The position numbers and the translations under genes are program-made. From NCBI GenBank assembly GCA_900541485.1, contig UQJW01000001.1, positions 186,001-250,000 on the forward strand: a DNA stretch of 64,000 nucleotides. Reading direction: 5' to 3'. Positions 28,926-37,324 of the stretch are shown in pieces. Position 1 is the first letter of the stretch. Every line of letters starts with the position of its first letter. This DNA is from an uncultured Dialister sp. (GTDB lineage: Bacteria; Bacillota; Negativicutes; Veillonellales; Dialisteraceae). Below the pieces are notes generated by a model, which made no database searches, was not told the origin of the DNA, and worked only from the letters and a program-made list of their open reading frames with translations.

Positions 28926-31295
28926 CTATCCTCCTTGAGAAGAACGCATTCGATTAACAGAATGTACTCCTTTTATACGACGTATTTTAGTCATTATATA
29001 ATCTAATTGCGGCAAGTCTTTTATTTGAATCCCTAAATTCATAACAGCCATTCCTGTATTTTCAACCTTCACATTCGCCGAGGATACAGAAAGTTTCATC
29101 TCTGTCAATGCTGCTAAAATATCAGCCATTAGGCCGGTACGATCATAAGAAATCACTTCAATGGTTACTAAAAACATCCCACTTGTTGTTTGTTCCCATT
29201 CCACCTCAATTTGTCTTTCTTTATTTATAAAATTAATTGTATTGGGGCAGTCCAGGCGATGAACGGATACGCCTTTTGTCCGAGTTACGTATCCGATAAT
29301 TTTATCTCCAGGAACCGGATTACAACATTTTGCTAAATGTACTTCAAGTCCCTCTTGTCCTTTTACAAGAATACCCGTGCCAGACCTTTTTTTTATGCTG
29401 CGCATTTTTAAATTTTCAAAATCTTTTGCGCTTTTTAAACTTGTTGTTTTTTCCGGGCTTGTATCTTTCTTATAGAGGTCAATAAGCCTGAGAACCACAG
29501 TTTTTATAGCAATTCCACCATATCCGACTGCTGCAAGAATATCATCTTCAGAAATATGATTAAAATATTTTCCGACTTCTTTTAATCTTTCTTTAGTTGC
29601 AACTTCTTTCGCTTTATACCCTAAATGTTCCAGTTCTTCTAAAAGTAATTCCTGCCCATGGGAGATGTTTTCCGGTCGATATTCTTTTTTAAACCAGCTG
29701 CGTATTTTGGCTTTACTTTCACTGGCCCCCACCATATTTATCCAGTCATAACTGGGTTTCCCTGTTTTTGAGGTAATAACGGAAACAATATCGCCATTTT
29801 TCAACTTTGTATCTAAAGGGACAATCTTGTTATTAACCTTTGCACCTACACAGCGATTACCAACCTCTGTATGTATTCGGTAGGCAAAATCGATAGGAAT
29901 GGATCCCTTGGGAAGATTTATAACATCTCCTTTAGGGGTAAACACAAAGACTTCATCAGAAAATACATCCAGCTTTAAAGCATTTATAAATTCCTTTGAA
30001 TTTGATGTATCCTGCCATTCCAGCAATCTTCTGAGCCAGCTTATTTTCTGATCAAAGCTTTTAGTTCCGGCTTTATTTCCTTCTTTATATCTCCAGTGTG
30101 CAGCAATTCCATATTCGGAAATATGATGCATTTCCCAAGTACGTATTTGTATTTCTACAGGCTGGCCCTTTGTACCGATAATAGTTGTGTGAAGAGATTG
30201 ATACATATTCGGCTTAGGAACAGCAATATAATCTTTAAAACGATTGGGAAGCGGCTTCCATAAGGAATGAGCAATACCCAAGATTGCATAACACTGCGGA
30301 ATTGTATCAACAATTACCCTGACTGCATATAAGTCGTAAATTTGTGATAAATCTTTATTATCCCGTTTCATCTTTTTATAAATACTGTAAAAATGTTTGG
30401 GACGCCCGGTAATGGTTGCTTCGATTCCTGATTCTTCTATATGCTGATGCAGAACCCTCATTGTATCATTAACAATTTCTTCACGAACTTTACGTTTTTG
30501 CCGCATTTGCCTGACCAAATCATAATATTCATCAGGATGAAGATAATGAAAGCATAAATCTTCTAATTCCCATTTAATATTATAAATTCCCAGACGATGT
30601 GCTAAAGGTGCATATATTTCCATTGTTTCTCTTGAAATACGCTCCTGCTTTTCTTTGCGGAATACGCCCAAAGTCCTCATATTATGCAATCTGTCGGCCA
30701 GTTTAATGATTACAACACGTATATCTTGCGCCATAGCCAAAAACATTTTGCGGAAATTTTCTGTTTGTTGGTCCTCTTTATTTTTATAATGAAATTGGGA
30801 TAACTTGGTTACACCATCAACTAAAAAAGCCACTTCTTTCCCGAAAAGTATTTTTATATCATCAATAGTATATTCTGTATCTTCTACCACATCATGAAGC
30901 AGTGCGGCAATAATCCCCTCTGCATTCATTTCCAATTCAGCCAAAATATATGCGACTGCCAATGGATGAATAATATAAGGTTCCCCTGTTGCCCTTATTT
31001 GCGCTTTATGCGCCTTATCAGCATATTCATATGCCTTCCTGATCTGCTCAATATCATTTTCATCATGAATATACATCGCAATTCTATCAATCAGTTTATT
31101 ATAAGCATTCTCTTTTTCCCTGTTAAAATCTTTCTTTTCATTAATAGACTCAACATATTCATTCTGATGAATTAAAAATTCTGCTAAGTTTGATGCAGAA
31201 GCATCTGTATTTATTTTTTCATAAGATAAATGCTGATTAATCAAGCGGGACATGTCATGTGTTCGGATATTCTTCTCTTCATTTATATTTCCCAT
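28926..31295 (-). CDS. relA: Bifunctional (p)ppGpp synthetase/hydrolase (Rel)
   Basis: Makes and breaks the stringent-response alarmone. 789 residues: an N-terminal extension of about 75 residues of low complexity, an HD hydrolase domain with intact HDVVEDTEY, a synthetase domain (RFKDYIAVPKPNMYQSLHTT), TGS, the zinc-finger/CC region (AKCCNPVPGDKIIGY) and a C-terminal ACT domain. Both activities look intact. The ATG at 31295 has AAGGGGG upstream; the longer frame to 31472 lies inside recJ. The usual proteins are about 730 residues, so the N-terminal extension is unusual. Confidence 0.96.
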   Translation of the reverse strand: MGNINEEKNIRTHDMSRLINQHLSYEKINTDASASNLAEFLIHQNEYVESINEKKDFNREKENAYNKLIDRIAMYIHDENDIEQIRKAYEYADKAHKAQIRATGEPYIIHPLAVAYILAELEMNAEGIIAALLHDVVEDTEYTIDDIKILFGKEVAFLVDGVTKLSQFHYKNKEDQQTENFRKMFLAMAQDIRVVIIKLADRLHNMRTLGVFRKEKQERISRETMEIYAPLAHRLGIYNIKWELEDLCFHYLHPDEYYDLVRQMRQKRKVREEIVNDTMRVLHQHIEESGIEATITGRPKHFYSIYKKMKRDNKDLSQIYDLYAVRVIVDTIPQCYAILGIAHSLWKPLPNRFKDYIAVPKPNMYQSLHTTIIGTKGQPVEIQIRTWEMHHISEYGIAAHWRYKEGNKAGTKSFDQKISWLRRLLEWQDTSNSKEFINALKLDVFSDEVFVFTPKGDVINLPKGSIPIDFAYRIHTEVGNRCVGAKVNNKIVPLDTKLKNGDIVSVITSKTGKPSYDWINMVGASESKAKIRSWFKKEYRPENISHGQELLLEELEHLGYKAKEVATKERLKEVGKYFNHISEDDILAAVGYGGIAIKTVVLRLIDLYKKDTSPEKTTSLKSAKDFENLKMRSIKKRSGTGILVKGQEGLEVHLAKCCNPVPGDKIIGYVTRTKGVSVHRLDCPNTINFINKERQIEVEWEQTTSGMFLVTIEVISYDRTGLMADILAALTEMKLSVSSANVKVENTGMAVMNLGIQIKDLPQLDYIMTKIRRIKGVHSVNRMRSSQGG

Positions 31296-31305
31296 TCCGT
31301 CCCCC

Positions 31306-33309
31306 TTATTTCCGATATTTTCTATAAATAGAAGAGGATAATAAGTCCAATTTTTTATTCTGAACAACCCGTCGTTGGTAATAATCAGTACCAGACCTGC
31401 TGAAACGAGATAAGATGGCAAGTTCTTCAAATATAGCAAGTGCCGTGTATACAGCAGCCGGCTCACCCGCATTATTAATTTCTCTTCGTAAGGCTACCTT
31501 GACATCTCCTGCCGGAAGAATCTCATTGTTTTTTAAAACTGCTCTTAATGCAATAAAAACCTTTACTAAAAACTCTCTTGATAAAGAATGATTTTCTATC
31601 AGCTCCACATCTTTACAAATTAACTGCACATGTTCACCATACCAGTCATGTATTTCTGGCTCAAAGACTAAGTTAACTGTATCTCCCGCATGACAAGGAT
31701 CATCTTGTCCTGCATTCCAAAATATTGCCTCGACAGGTTCAGTATTTTGTATCAGACGGCACTTAAAATGACGTTTATCATTTCCTATACGACGTGCCGT
31801 CTCAATAAAAACATTTTGCACAGAAAAAAGAGGTTTAGGATTGTCACATCCATAAGGTTCAAGTAAATCCAGAGAACGAATAAAATCTAACGTAATTTCT
31901 TCTAACGGAAGTGTTTCTTCTAACTCCAATAAAGGTATACTGTCATCCGGAGTCAACAGATTCTCTGCATATAAATTTATTTTTTTTCTAAATAATTCTA
32001 TATTTTCTTCAGATATACTAAATCCTGCTGCCATTTTATGACCGCCATACTGAATCAGCATCTCTGACTGAGCGCCTAATGCTTGGTATATATTAAAAGC
32101 CGGTATACTCCTGCAGGACCCCTTTCCTATACCATTACGTATCGTCATGACCAATACGGGCCGATGATATAAATCCAGTATACGTGATGCTACAATTCCT
32201 ATAACTCCGGGGTGCCAATCTTTTCCATCTATAACAAGTACTTTATCATTTTCAATGTGAAGCTCAGCAATTCGTTCCAGCGCCTCCTCATAGATTTCTC
32301 TTTCGATTTTCTGTCTCTCTATATTAGTATCGCATAATTTTTTTGCTAATTGTTCTGCTTCCTCTGACGAGTTCGTTGTCAATAGTTCTACACCATACTT
32401 CGCATGCGTAATTCTTCCGGCTGCATTGAGTCGGGGCGCAAGTCCGAATGATATCTGATCTGCATGTAAAAATTCTTTCGTATCACTATTTACAATTCCG
32501 GTTGCCCGGAGTAAAGCAGCTAAACCTTTAATAGGAGTTGTTAAAAATCGTTCCATTCCCTTGCGAACCAAAATTCTATTTTCTCCTGTTAAAGAAACAA
32601 CATCTGCAATTGTTCCAAGAGCAACTAATTCTACATCATCTGTATAGATTTCCTTATACTTCCTCTTGTAAAGTGCTCTGCATAATGTGAATGCGACTCC
32701 ACAACCGGCCAATTCTTTGTATGGATACGGGCAGTCACTTTGGTGAGGATTTACTACTGCAATACAAGAAGGAAGTATTTCCGGCGGCTGATGATGATCT
32801 GTAATAATTATATCCATAGATGAAGGTGAATTTGCTACTAAATCTGCTGAGCTGATTCCGCAATCTACTGTTACAAGTAATCTATTCCCAGCCTTTGCTA
32901 ACTTTTCAACGGCCATTTGATTAAGACCATAGCCTTCTTCTTCACGCGACGGGATATAAAAACTAACCTCAGCATTTTCCCGCATAAGATAGCGAACAAG
33001 AATTGCAGTAGATGTAATCCCGTCTACATCATAATCGCCATAGATAACAATTTTCTCCTTTTGATTTATGGCTCTTTGGATACGAGTAACCGCCTCCTCC
33101 ATCCCTTTCATAAGAAAAGGGTCTGTCAAATTATCCAGTGTGTCATATAAAAAATGTTCCAGCTTATCTTGAGTATCAACTCCACGCCGGATCATGATTC
33201 TTGCTACTCCGTCTAATATACCTTGCTCGCGGTAAAAAGAAGGTACACGTTCTTTTTCTAATCCTGATAATCTATAAACCCATTTAAACTTATTCTTTTT
33301 TATCGTCAT
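31306..33309 (-). CDS. recJ: Single-stranded-DNA-specific exonuclease RecJ
   Basis: A 5'-3' ssDNA exonuclease of the DHH family. 667 residues with motifs DYDVDGITST, VTVDCGIS, ITDHHQPP (DHH), a DHHA1 domain with YGGHKMAAGFSI, and a C-terminal OB-type domain. ATG at 33309 chosen because GAGG lies seven bases upstream; an ATG two codons earlier is too close to it. First gene of recJ-relA-dtd-MBL-permease-fur. Confidence 0.95.
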   Translation of the reverse strand: MTIKKNKFKWVYRLSGLEKERVPSFYREQGILDGVARIMIRRGVDTQDKLEHFLYDTLDNLTDPFLMKGMEEAVTRIQRAINQKEKIVIYGDYDVDGITSTAILVRYLMRENAEVSFYIPSREEEGYGLNQMAVEKLAKAGNRLLVTVDCGISSADLVANSPSSMDIIITDHHQPPEILPSCIAVVNPHQSDCPYPYKELAGCGVAFTLCRALYKRKYKEIYTDDVELVALGTIADVVSLTGENRILVRKGMERFLTTPIKGLAALLRATGIVNSDTKEFLHADQISFGLAPRLNAAGRITHAKYGVELLTTNSSEEAEQLAKKLCDTNIERQKIEREIYEEALERIAELHIENDKVLVIDGKDWHPGVIGIVASRILDLYHRPVLVMTIRNGIGKGSCRSIPAFNIYQALGAQSEMLIQYGGHKMAAGFSISEENIELFRKKINLYAENLLTPDDSIPLLELEETLPLEEITLDFIRSLDLLEPYGCDNPKPLFSVQNVFIETARRIGNDKRHFKCRLIQNTEPVEAIFWNAGQDDPCHAGDTVNLVFEPEIHDWYGEHVQLICKDVELIENHSLSREFLVKVFIALRAVLKNNEILPAGDVKVALRREINNAGEPAAVYTALAIFEELAILSRFSRSGTDYYQRRVVQNKKLDLLSSSIYRKYRK

Positions 33310-33370
33310 ACTCATTCCTCAATTCAACTAATTTCAATTATCATTCTATCATTTTTCATTCTCACTTTCT

Positions 33371-33389
33371 ATAATCTATTATCATTATC
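33371..33389 (-). promoter_or_regulatory. GATAAT-repeat site before recJ, possible Fur box
   Basis: The minus strand reads GATAATGATAATAGATTAT, matching 13 of 19 positions of the Fur consensus, with the first two hexamers exact. It lies about 60 bases upstream of the recJ start, at the head of an operon that ends in fur. AT-rich DNA makes chance matches likely. Confidence 0.3.
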
Positions 33390-33434
33390 AAAAATATTTA
33401 AGTACGGTTATGTTCGATTCATAATTTCTATACT

Positions 33435-33487
33435 AAAAAACTGATATTTAAGCTCAAGTTAATCAATGAACTTAAATATCAGTTTTT
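33435..33487 (-). terminator. Terminator of the YbjN-like gene
   Basis: Arms AAAACTGATATTTAAG / CTTAAATATCAGTTTT (33471-33487 and 33435-33452) with an 18-base loop and terminal T-run on the minus strand, 14 bases after the stop. Confidence 0.8.
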
Positions 33488-33501
33488 ACTCAATTACTGT
33501 T

Positions 33502-33948
33502 TTAATTCCACGCCGACTTCATAATATTTTTATATTCCTGTGTTAAATGATCTACAATCACATCAAGGATTACACGAACCACCTCAGGATCAAAGCCCTC
33601 ATTTGTGCTGGGTAGGCACGCATCCAAGAATACTGAACCGTCTTCTGCCACTACATATTTAAAAACTTTATAACTTCGATTTAAAGAATTTAAGTATTCA
33701 TTCAACTTTGCCTTGTTTTCTTCCTTGACCAATCCTGTTCCAATCTGAACTCGAATGATCGTATAAATCGTATCATCTGTAATAATACCTACTGGCAGAG
33801 TTTGTCCTTCTACCTGAATATTGGATTGAAATACAACTGTATCTGCCTCATCATGTGTCACATTTTGTTGGAAAAATTTCAAATCATTATTGTCTAAATA
33901 AGATTGAAATTTTTTTGACTTCATATTTATTCTTTTTTCTTCAGCCAT
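33502..33948 (-). CDS. YbjN-like small protein
   Basis: 148 residues, acidic, no membrane segment. The alpha-beta pattern (MKSKKFQSYLDNNDLKF, then four short strands ending in YKYVVAEDGSVFLDACLP and a C-terminal helix DPEVVRVILDVIVDHL) resembles the YbjN/type III chaperone-like fold. Function of such proteins is not well defined. Single gene with GGAGGAG site and its own terminator, divergent from tadA. Confidence 0.7.
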   Translation of the reverse strand: MAEEKRINMKSKKFQSYLDNNDLKFFQQNVTHDEADTVVFQSNIQVEGQTLPVGIITDDTIYTIIRVQIGTGLVKEENKAKLNEYLNSLNRSYKVFKYVVAEDGSVFLDACLPSTNEGFDPEVVRVILDVIVDHLTQEYKNIMKSAWN

Positions 33949-33982
33949 TTAAACTCCTCCATTAACAAAAAAATGATTATTG

Positions 33983-34011
33983 TTTATAATTATTTTATAC
34001 TGTTTAGTTAA
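33983..34011 (-). promoter_or_regulatory. Promoter candidate of the YbjN-like gene
   Basis: TTAACT (complement of 34006-34011), 17 bp, TATAAA (complement of 33983-33988) in the divergent gap to tadA. Plain AT-rich DNA, so moderate support. Confidence 0.45.
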
Positions 34012-34047
34012 TTTTTTCTACCCGGTAATTGAAAAAGGTTTTATGTT

Positions 34048-34494
34048 ATGAATGATCGAGAATATATGGCACTTGCCATCAAAGAGGCAAAAAAAGCATT
34101 CCTGGCCGGTGAAATTCCTATCGGAGCTCTTATTACCTATAATGACACAATTATAGCTTCCGCACATAATCTTTGTGAACATCAAAATGATGCAACATGC
34201 CATGCTGAAATAATTGCCATAAAAAAGGCTTCAAAAGTCCTTAAAAACTGGCGTTTGACGGGTTGTACCCTTTATGTTACCATAGAACCGTGTCTTATGT
34301 GTACCGGTGCTATCATAAATTCACGAATCTCCAGAGTAGTTTATGGCTCATGTAATAAACAAAATGGCGGAATTGAAGCCCGATTTAATAGCGAAAAGGA
34401 CTCTCTTAATTCTGATTTTGTTGTCACACGGAATATTTTGGCAGATGATTGTCAAAAACTAATGGATTTATTTTTTCAAATGCACAGAAGATGA
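34048..34494 (+). CDS. tadA: tRNA-specific adenosine deaminase TadA
   Basis: 148 residues. Converts A34 to inosine in tRNA-Arg(ACG). Zinc/catalytic motifs CHAEIIAIKKA (His-Ala-Glu) and PCLMCTGA are intact, and substrate-contact region NNWRLTG-like (LKNWRLTGCTLYVTIEPC) is present. AAAAAGG site nine bases before ATG. Followed 14 bases later by tRNA-Ser, which it may be co-transcribed with. Confidence 0.95.
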   Translation: MNDREYMALAIKEAKKAFLAGEIPIGALITYNDTIIASAHNLCEHQNDATCHAEIIAIKKASKVLKNWRLTGCTLYVTIEPCLMCTGAIINSRISRVVYGSCNKQNGGIEARFNSEKDSLNSDFVVTRNILADDCQKLMDLFFQMHRR

Positions 34495-34508
34495 TGTTGT
34501 TTTATCAT

Positions 34509-34597
34509 GGAGCGGTATCGAAGTGGTCATAACGAGGCTGACTCGAAATCAGTTGTACAGCAATGTACCGTGGGTTCGAATCCCACCCGCTCCGCCA
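34509..34597 (+). tRNA. tRNA-Ser (anticodon CGA)
   Basis: 89 bases. Acceptor stem GGAGCGG / CCGCTCC, discriminator G, encoded CCA at 34595-34597. Anticodon stem GCTGA/TCAGT around loop CTCGAAA gives anticodon CGA, reading UCG. Long variable arm (TTGTACAGCAATGTACCG) typical of class II tRNA-Ser. T arm GTGGGTTCGAATCCCAC. Confidence 0.95.
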
Positions 34598-34628
34598 AAA
34601 AAGACTATGCTTTCAGCATGGTCTTTTT
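34598..34628 (+). terminator. tRNA-Ser terminator
   Basis: AAAAAGACTATGCT / AGCATGGTCTTTTT arms (34598-34611, 34615-34628) with a 3-base loop and one G-U pair, starting right after CCA. Confidence 0.85.
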
Positions 34629-34655
34629 ACTTATGTTTTCATTTAATGGTATAAT
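34627..34655 (+). promoter_or_regulatory. Promoter of the DUF4127 gene
   Basis: TTACTT (34627-34632), 17 bp, perfect TATAAT (34650-34655). The weak -35 overlaps the last bases of the tRNA-Ser terminator. Confidence 0.6.
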
Positions 34656-34684
34656 TAATAATCATAATTTATGGGGAGGTCAAT

Positions 34685-36322
34685 GTGCTCAAAAATAAAA
34701 TTATAGCTGCTACTATCGCACTTTCTTTCTCTATCGGCGGTTATGCAGTATTTGCAAAAACAATTCTTTTTGTTCCTCAGGATGATCGTCCAGTCAGTTA
34801 TACATACACTGTATCTACTGCCGAAAAAGCAGGATACACGGTACTTACTCCGCCTAAAATTTACTTGTCGGGGAAGAACTATCATGGTTCTCCGGAACAA
34901 ATTTGGCGTTGGGTCACTGATAACATATCCCGAGCAGATGCTGCCATTCTTTCTACAGATACACTAATTTACGGCGGTCTTGTTGATTCAAGAAAACATA
35001 ATGACTCTTTACGTACATTGCAATTCAGAGAAAATAAAATTAAAAAACTCCATGCATCTTATCCGAATTTACCTATTTATGCATTTGGAACAATTATGCG
35101 TACACCTTATGCTTCCAGCGGAGGTGTGGAGCCATATTACTATGATACATACGGACCTAATATCTACCGGATTGCCACCCTGCAAGATAAACAAGATTTA
35201 GGCTTAATAAGCGCGGATGAAACAGCAGAATTACTTTCACTCAAATTGACTGTTCCCAGTGAATATTTACAAGATTGGTTTAAACGCAGAACTAAGAACA
35301 ATATTATCAATGAACGGCTAATTCGGGATGCACAAGAAGGCATATTTACATATTTTTGTGAAGGCCATGACGATAATAGCAAACATTCACAAACAAACAT
35401 GGAAGTTCGCTATCAAGAAAAAATAGCTAAAAAAATAAGTGGAAACAAATTCGGTTCTTTTCCGGGTGCCGACCAACTTGGACTTTTACTTATAGCTCGT
35501 TATCACGTAGATCGGAATAAATTGTCTCCTACCTTTGATGTTTTATATCCCATCGGACGAGGCGAGGATACCGTCCCATCATATGAAAATCAACCCGTTG
35601 GAAAAACAATTGAGCAGCACATACTCGCAGTAGGCGGTTCTATTGTAAAGAAAGGTGCTCCCGATATTATTTTAGCAGTAAATACTCCTCTTCATTCTAC
35701 CAATGAGGCCAGTCAATTTAGCAACTTCGGAATGATTAAAGAAAGTACTTCTAACTTTGGAGAGCAGATAAAATCAATGATTGATCACGGAAGAAGTGTG
35801 TCTATAGCGGATGTTTATTTTGCTAATGGTTCTGATAACACTCTCATGAATTTATTGCTTAAAGAAGACCTTCTCTATAAAGTATCTGCCTACAACGGTT
35901 GGAACACAGCAAGCAACACAATTGGTTTTGCGATTGCCCAAGCTATATTAGCCCCGGAAATGAATCCAACTGCACATAAATCTATGCTTTTAGAACAATA
36001 TATTGATAATTGGGCTTACCAGGCAAATGTCAGAAAAAAAATAAAAAGATTTGCAGATATCAGAAAAACCCATGGCAAGGTGAATCAAGAAATTTTGGAA
36101 GAAATGATTGCCGAACTCCAAGATTTTGCTAAAAATAAAATGAAACTTAATCCGCAAACTGTCTCGGCAAATTTCCCGTGGGATCGTTTTTTTGAGATTG
36201 AAGCCTTAGTTTCTGAAACACCAAAATATAAACTCCATCTAACAGAAGCGGCAAGAAATGAACGACTTGCTTTAGAGCAAAAAAAGACAGAAGAGGCAAA
36301 AAAATCTAATAAGGATGATTAA
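34685..36322 (+). CDS. Secreted DUF4127 family protein
   Basis: 545 residues with an N-terminal signal peptide (hydrophobic about 5-22, cleavage likely after AVFA). Family features: FVPQDDRPVSY (about 29-39), DTLIYGGLVDSR, RTPYASSGG, and FPGADQLGLLLIARYHVD. Asp/Arg/His-rich conserved loops suggest a hydrolase-like active site, but no activity is established for DUF4127. GTG start with GGGGAGG six bases upstream. The C-terminus is a lysine-rich tail. Single-gene unit with own promoter and a terminator shared with gluQ. Confidence 0.85.
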   Translation: MLKNKIIAATIALSFSIGGYAVFAKTILFVPQDDRPVSYTYTVSTAEKAGYTVLTPPKIYLSGKNYHGSPEQIWRWVTDNISRADAAILSTDTLIYGGLVDSRKHNDSLRTLQFRENKIKKLHASYPNLPIYAFGTIMRTPYASSGGVEPYYYDTYGPNIYRIATLQDKQDLGLISADETAELLSLKLTVPSEYLQDWFKRRTKNNIINERLIRDAQEGIFTYFCEGHDDNSKHSQTNMEVRYQEKIAKKISGNKFGSFPGADQLGLLLIARYHVDRNKLSPTFDVLYPIGRGEDTVPSYENQPVGKTIEQHILAVGGSIVKKGAPDIILAVNTPLHSTNEASQFSNFGMIKESTSNFGEQIKSMIDHGRSVSIADVYFANGSDNTLMNLLLKEDLLYKVSAYNGWNTASNTIGFAIAQAILAPEMNPTAHKSMLLEQYIDNWAYQANVRKKIKRFADIRKTHGKVNQEILEEMIAELQDFAKNKMKLNPQTVSANFPWDRFFEIEALVSETPKYKLHLTEAARNERLALEQKKTEEAKKSNKDD

Positions 36323-36332
36323 GACATCCGTT

Positions 36333-36391
36333 GATGCCATATAAAAATGAAGGAAAAATCTAAGATTCTTCCTTCATTTTTATATGGCATC
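36333..36391. terminator. Bidirectional terminator between DUF4127 gene and gluQ
   Basis: Perfect 23-bp arms (36333-36355, 36369-36391) with a 13-base loop; the A/T tracts in the arms suit both directions. The right arm contains the last codons and the stop (36380-36382) of gluQ, so the gluQ coding end is part of the stem. Confidence 0.85.
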
Positions 36392-37324
36392 TGCTTTTAT
36401 AACAGCCTTATTAATATATTGACAAGAGTCAAATGAAATATTTTTTAATGCTGTTTCAGCAGATACAGGTAAAACTGTTTTTAATGCACCTGCCCAAAAA
36501 AGTAATTGTCCTATAATTTGTTCTGCACTTATTCCTGCTTCCCTCAGTTCCTTGACGGTAATACCGTGCTGCCGCTTTGATAAACGGACTCCTGTATTAT
36601 CAACAAGTAATGGCAGATGTCCATAAGACGGAACTTTATATCCTAATCTTTCCAACAAATAAATTTGATAAAAAGTAGAAGGCAACAGATCATTTCCCCT
36701 AAAGACATGCGTAATTCCCATAGCTCCATCATCGGCTGATACTGCCAATTGATATGCCACTGCACCATCAGCCCGAAAAATAATAAAGTCATCGGAACAT
36801 GCTTCCATAACTTTCTTTTGATGACCACAAAACATATCATCAAAAGAAATTTCTTCTTTGTTAACTTTTATTCTCCATGAAGGAGTTTTGTGCATTGATC
36901 TTTGTATTGATTCAGAAAGGTTCCTGCAATGCCCGTCATAGGTTGGTGTTTCTTCTCCTAAATGAGGTGCAGAAGAAATTTTATGGATCCTTGCACGTGA
37001 GCAAAAGCATGGATATAGAAGATATTCCTTCTCCCATTTTTTTTGAATTGCCTTATATATTTCATGTCGGCGGCTTTGTTGTAAAGGACCGTATGCATAA
37101 ACATCTTCCGGTCCTTCATCCCAATCAAGTCCAAGCCATGTCAAATCTTCTTGTATGGCAGAAATATACTCCTTGTGACACCGTATCTGATCAATGTCTT
37201 CTATACGCAGTATGATTTTTCCTCTTTGCTGACGAGTCCACCACCAATTCAAAAAGGCAACCCATATATTACCTAAATGCATATATCCGGTGGGACTTGG
37301 TGCAAACCTGGTTCTGATTCCCAT
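36380..37324 (-). CDS. gluQ: Glutamyl-Q tRNA(Asp) synthetase
   Basis: Attaches glutamate to the queuosine base of tRNA-Asp. 314 residues: GluRS catalytic domain (FAPSPTGYMHLGN, zinc ligands Cys106, Cys108, Tyr129, Cys133 and the SKR loop VRLSKRQHG) without the anticodon-binding domain, which is how GluQRS differs from GluRS. No queuosine synthesis genes lie nearby. ATG overlaps the protease stop by one base. Confidence 0.93.
   Translation of the reverse strand: MGIRTRFAPSPTGYMHLGNIWVAFLNWWWTRQQRGKIILRIEDIDQIRCHKEYISAIQEDLTWLGLDWDEGPEDVYAYGPLQQSRRHEIYKAIQKKWEKEYLLYPCFCSRARIHKISSAPHLGEETPTYDGHCRNLSESIQRSMHKTPSWRIKVNKEEISFDDMFCGHQKKVMEACSDDFIIFRADGAVAYQLAVSADDGAMGITHVFRGNDLLPSTFYQIYLLERLGYKVPSYGHLPLLVDNTGVRLSKRQHGITVKELREAGISAEQIIGQLLFWAGALKTVLPVSAETALKNISFDSCQYINKAVIKADAI

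Noticed and set aside
31296..31472. Longer start for relA inside recJ
   Set aside because: The ATG at 31295 has a strong ribosome site directly after the recJ stop; the upstream residues are a recJ shadow.
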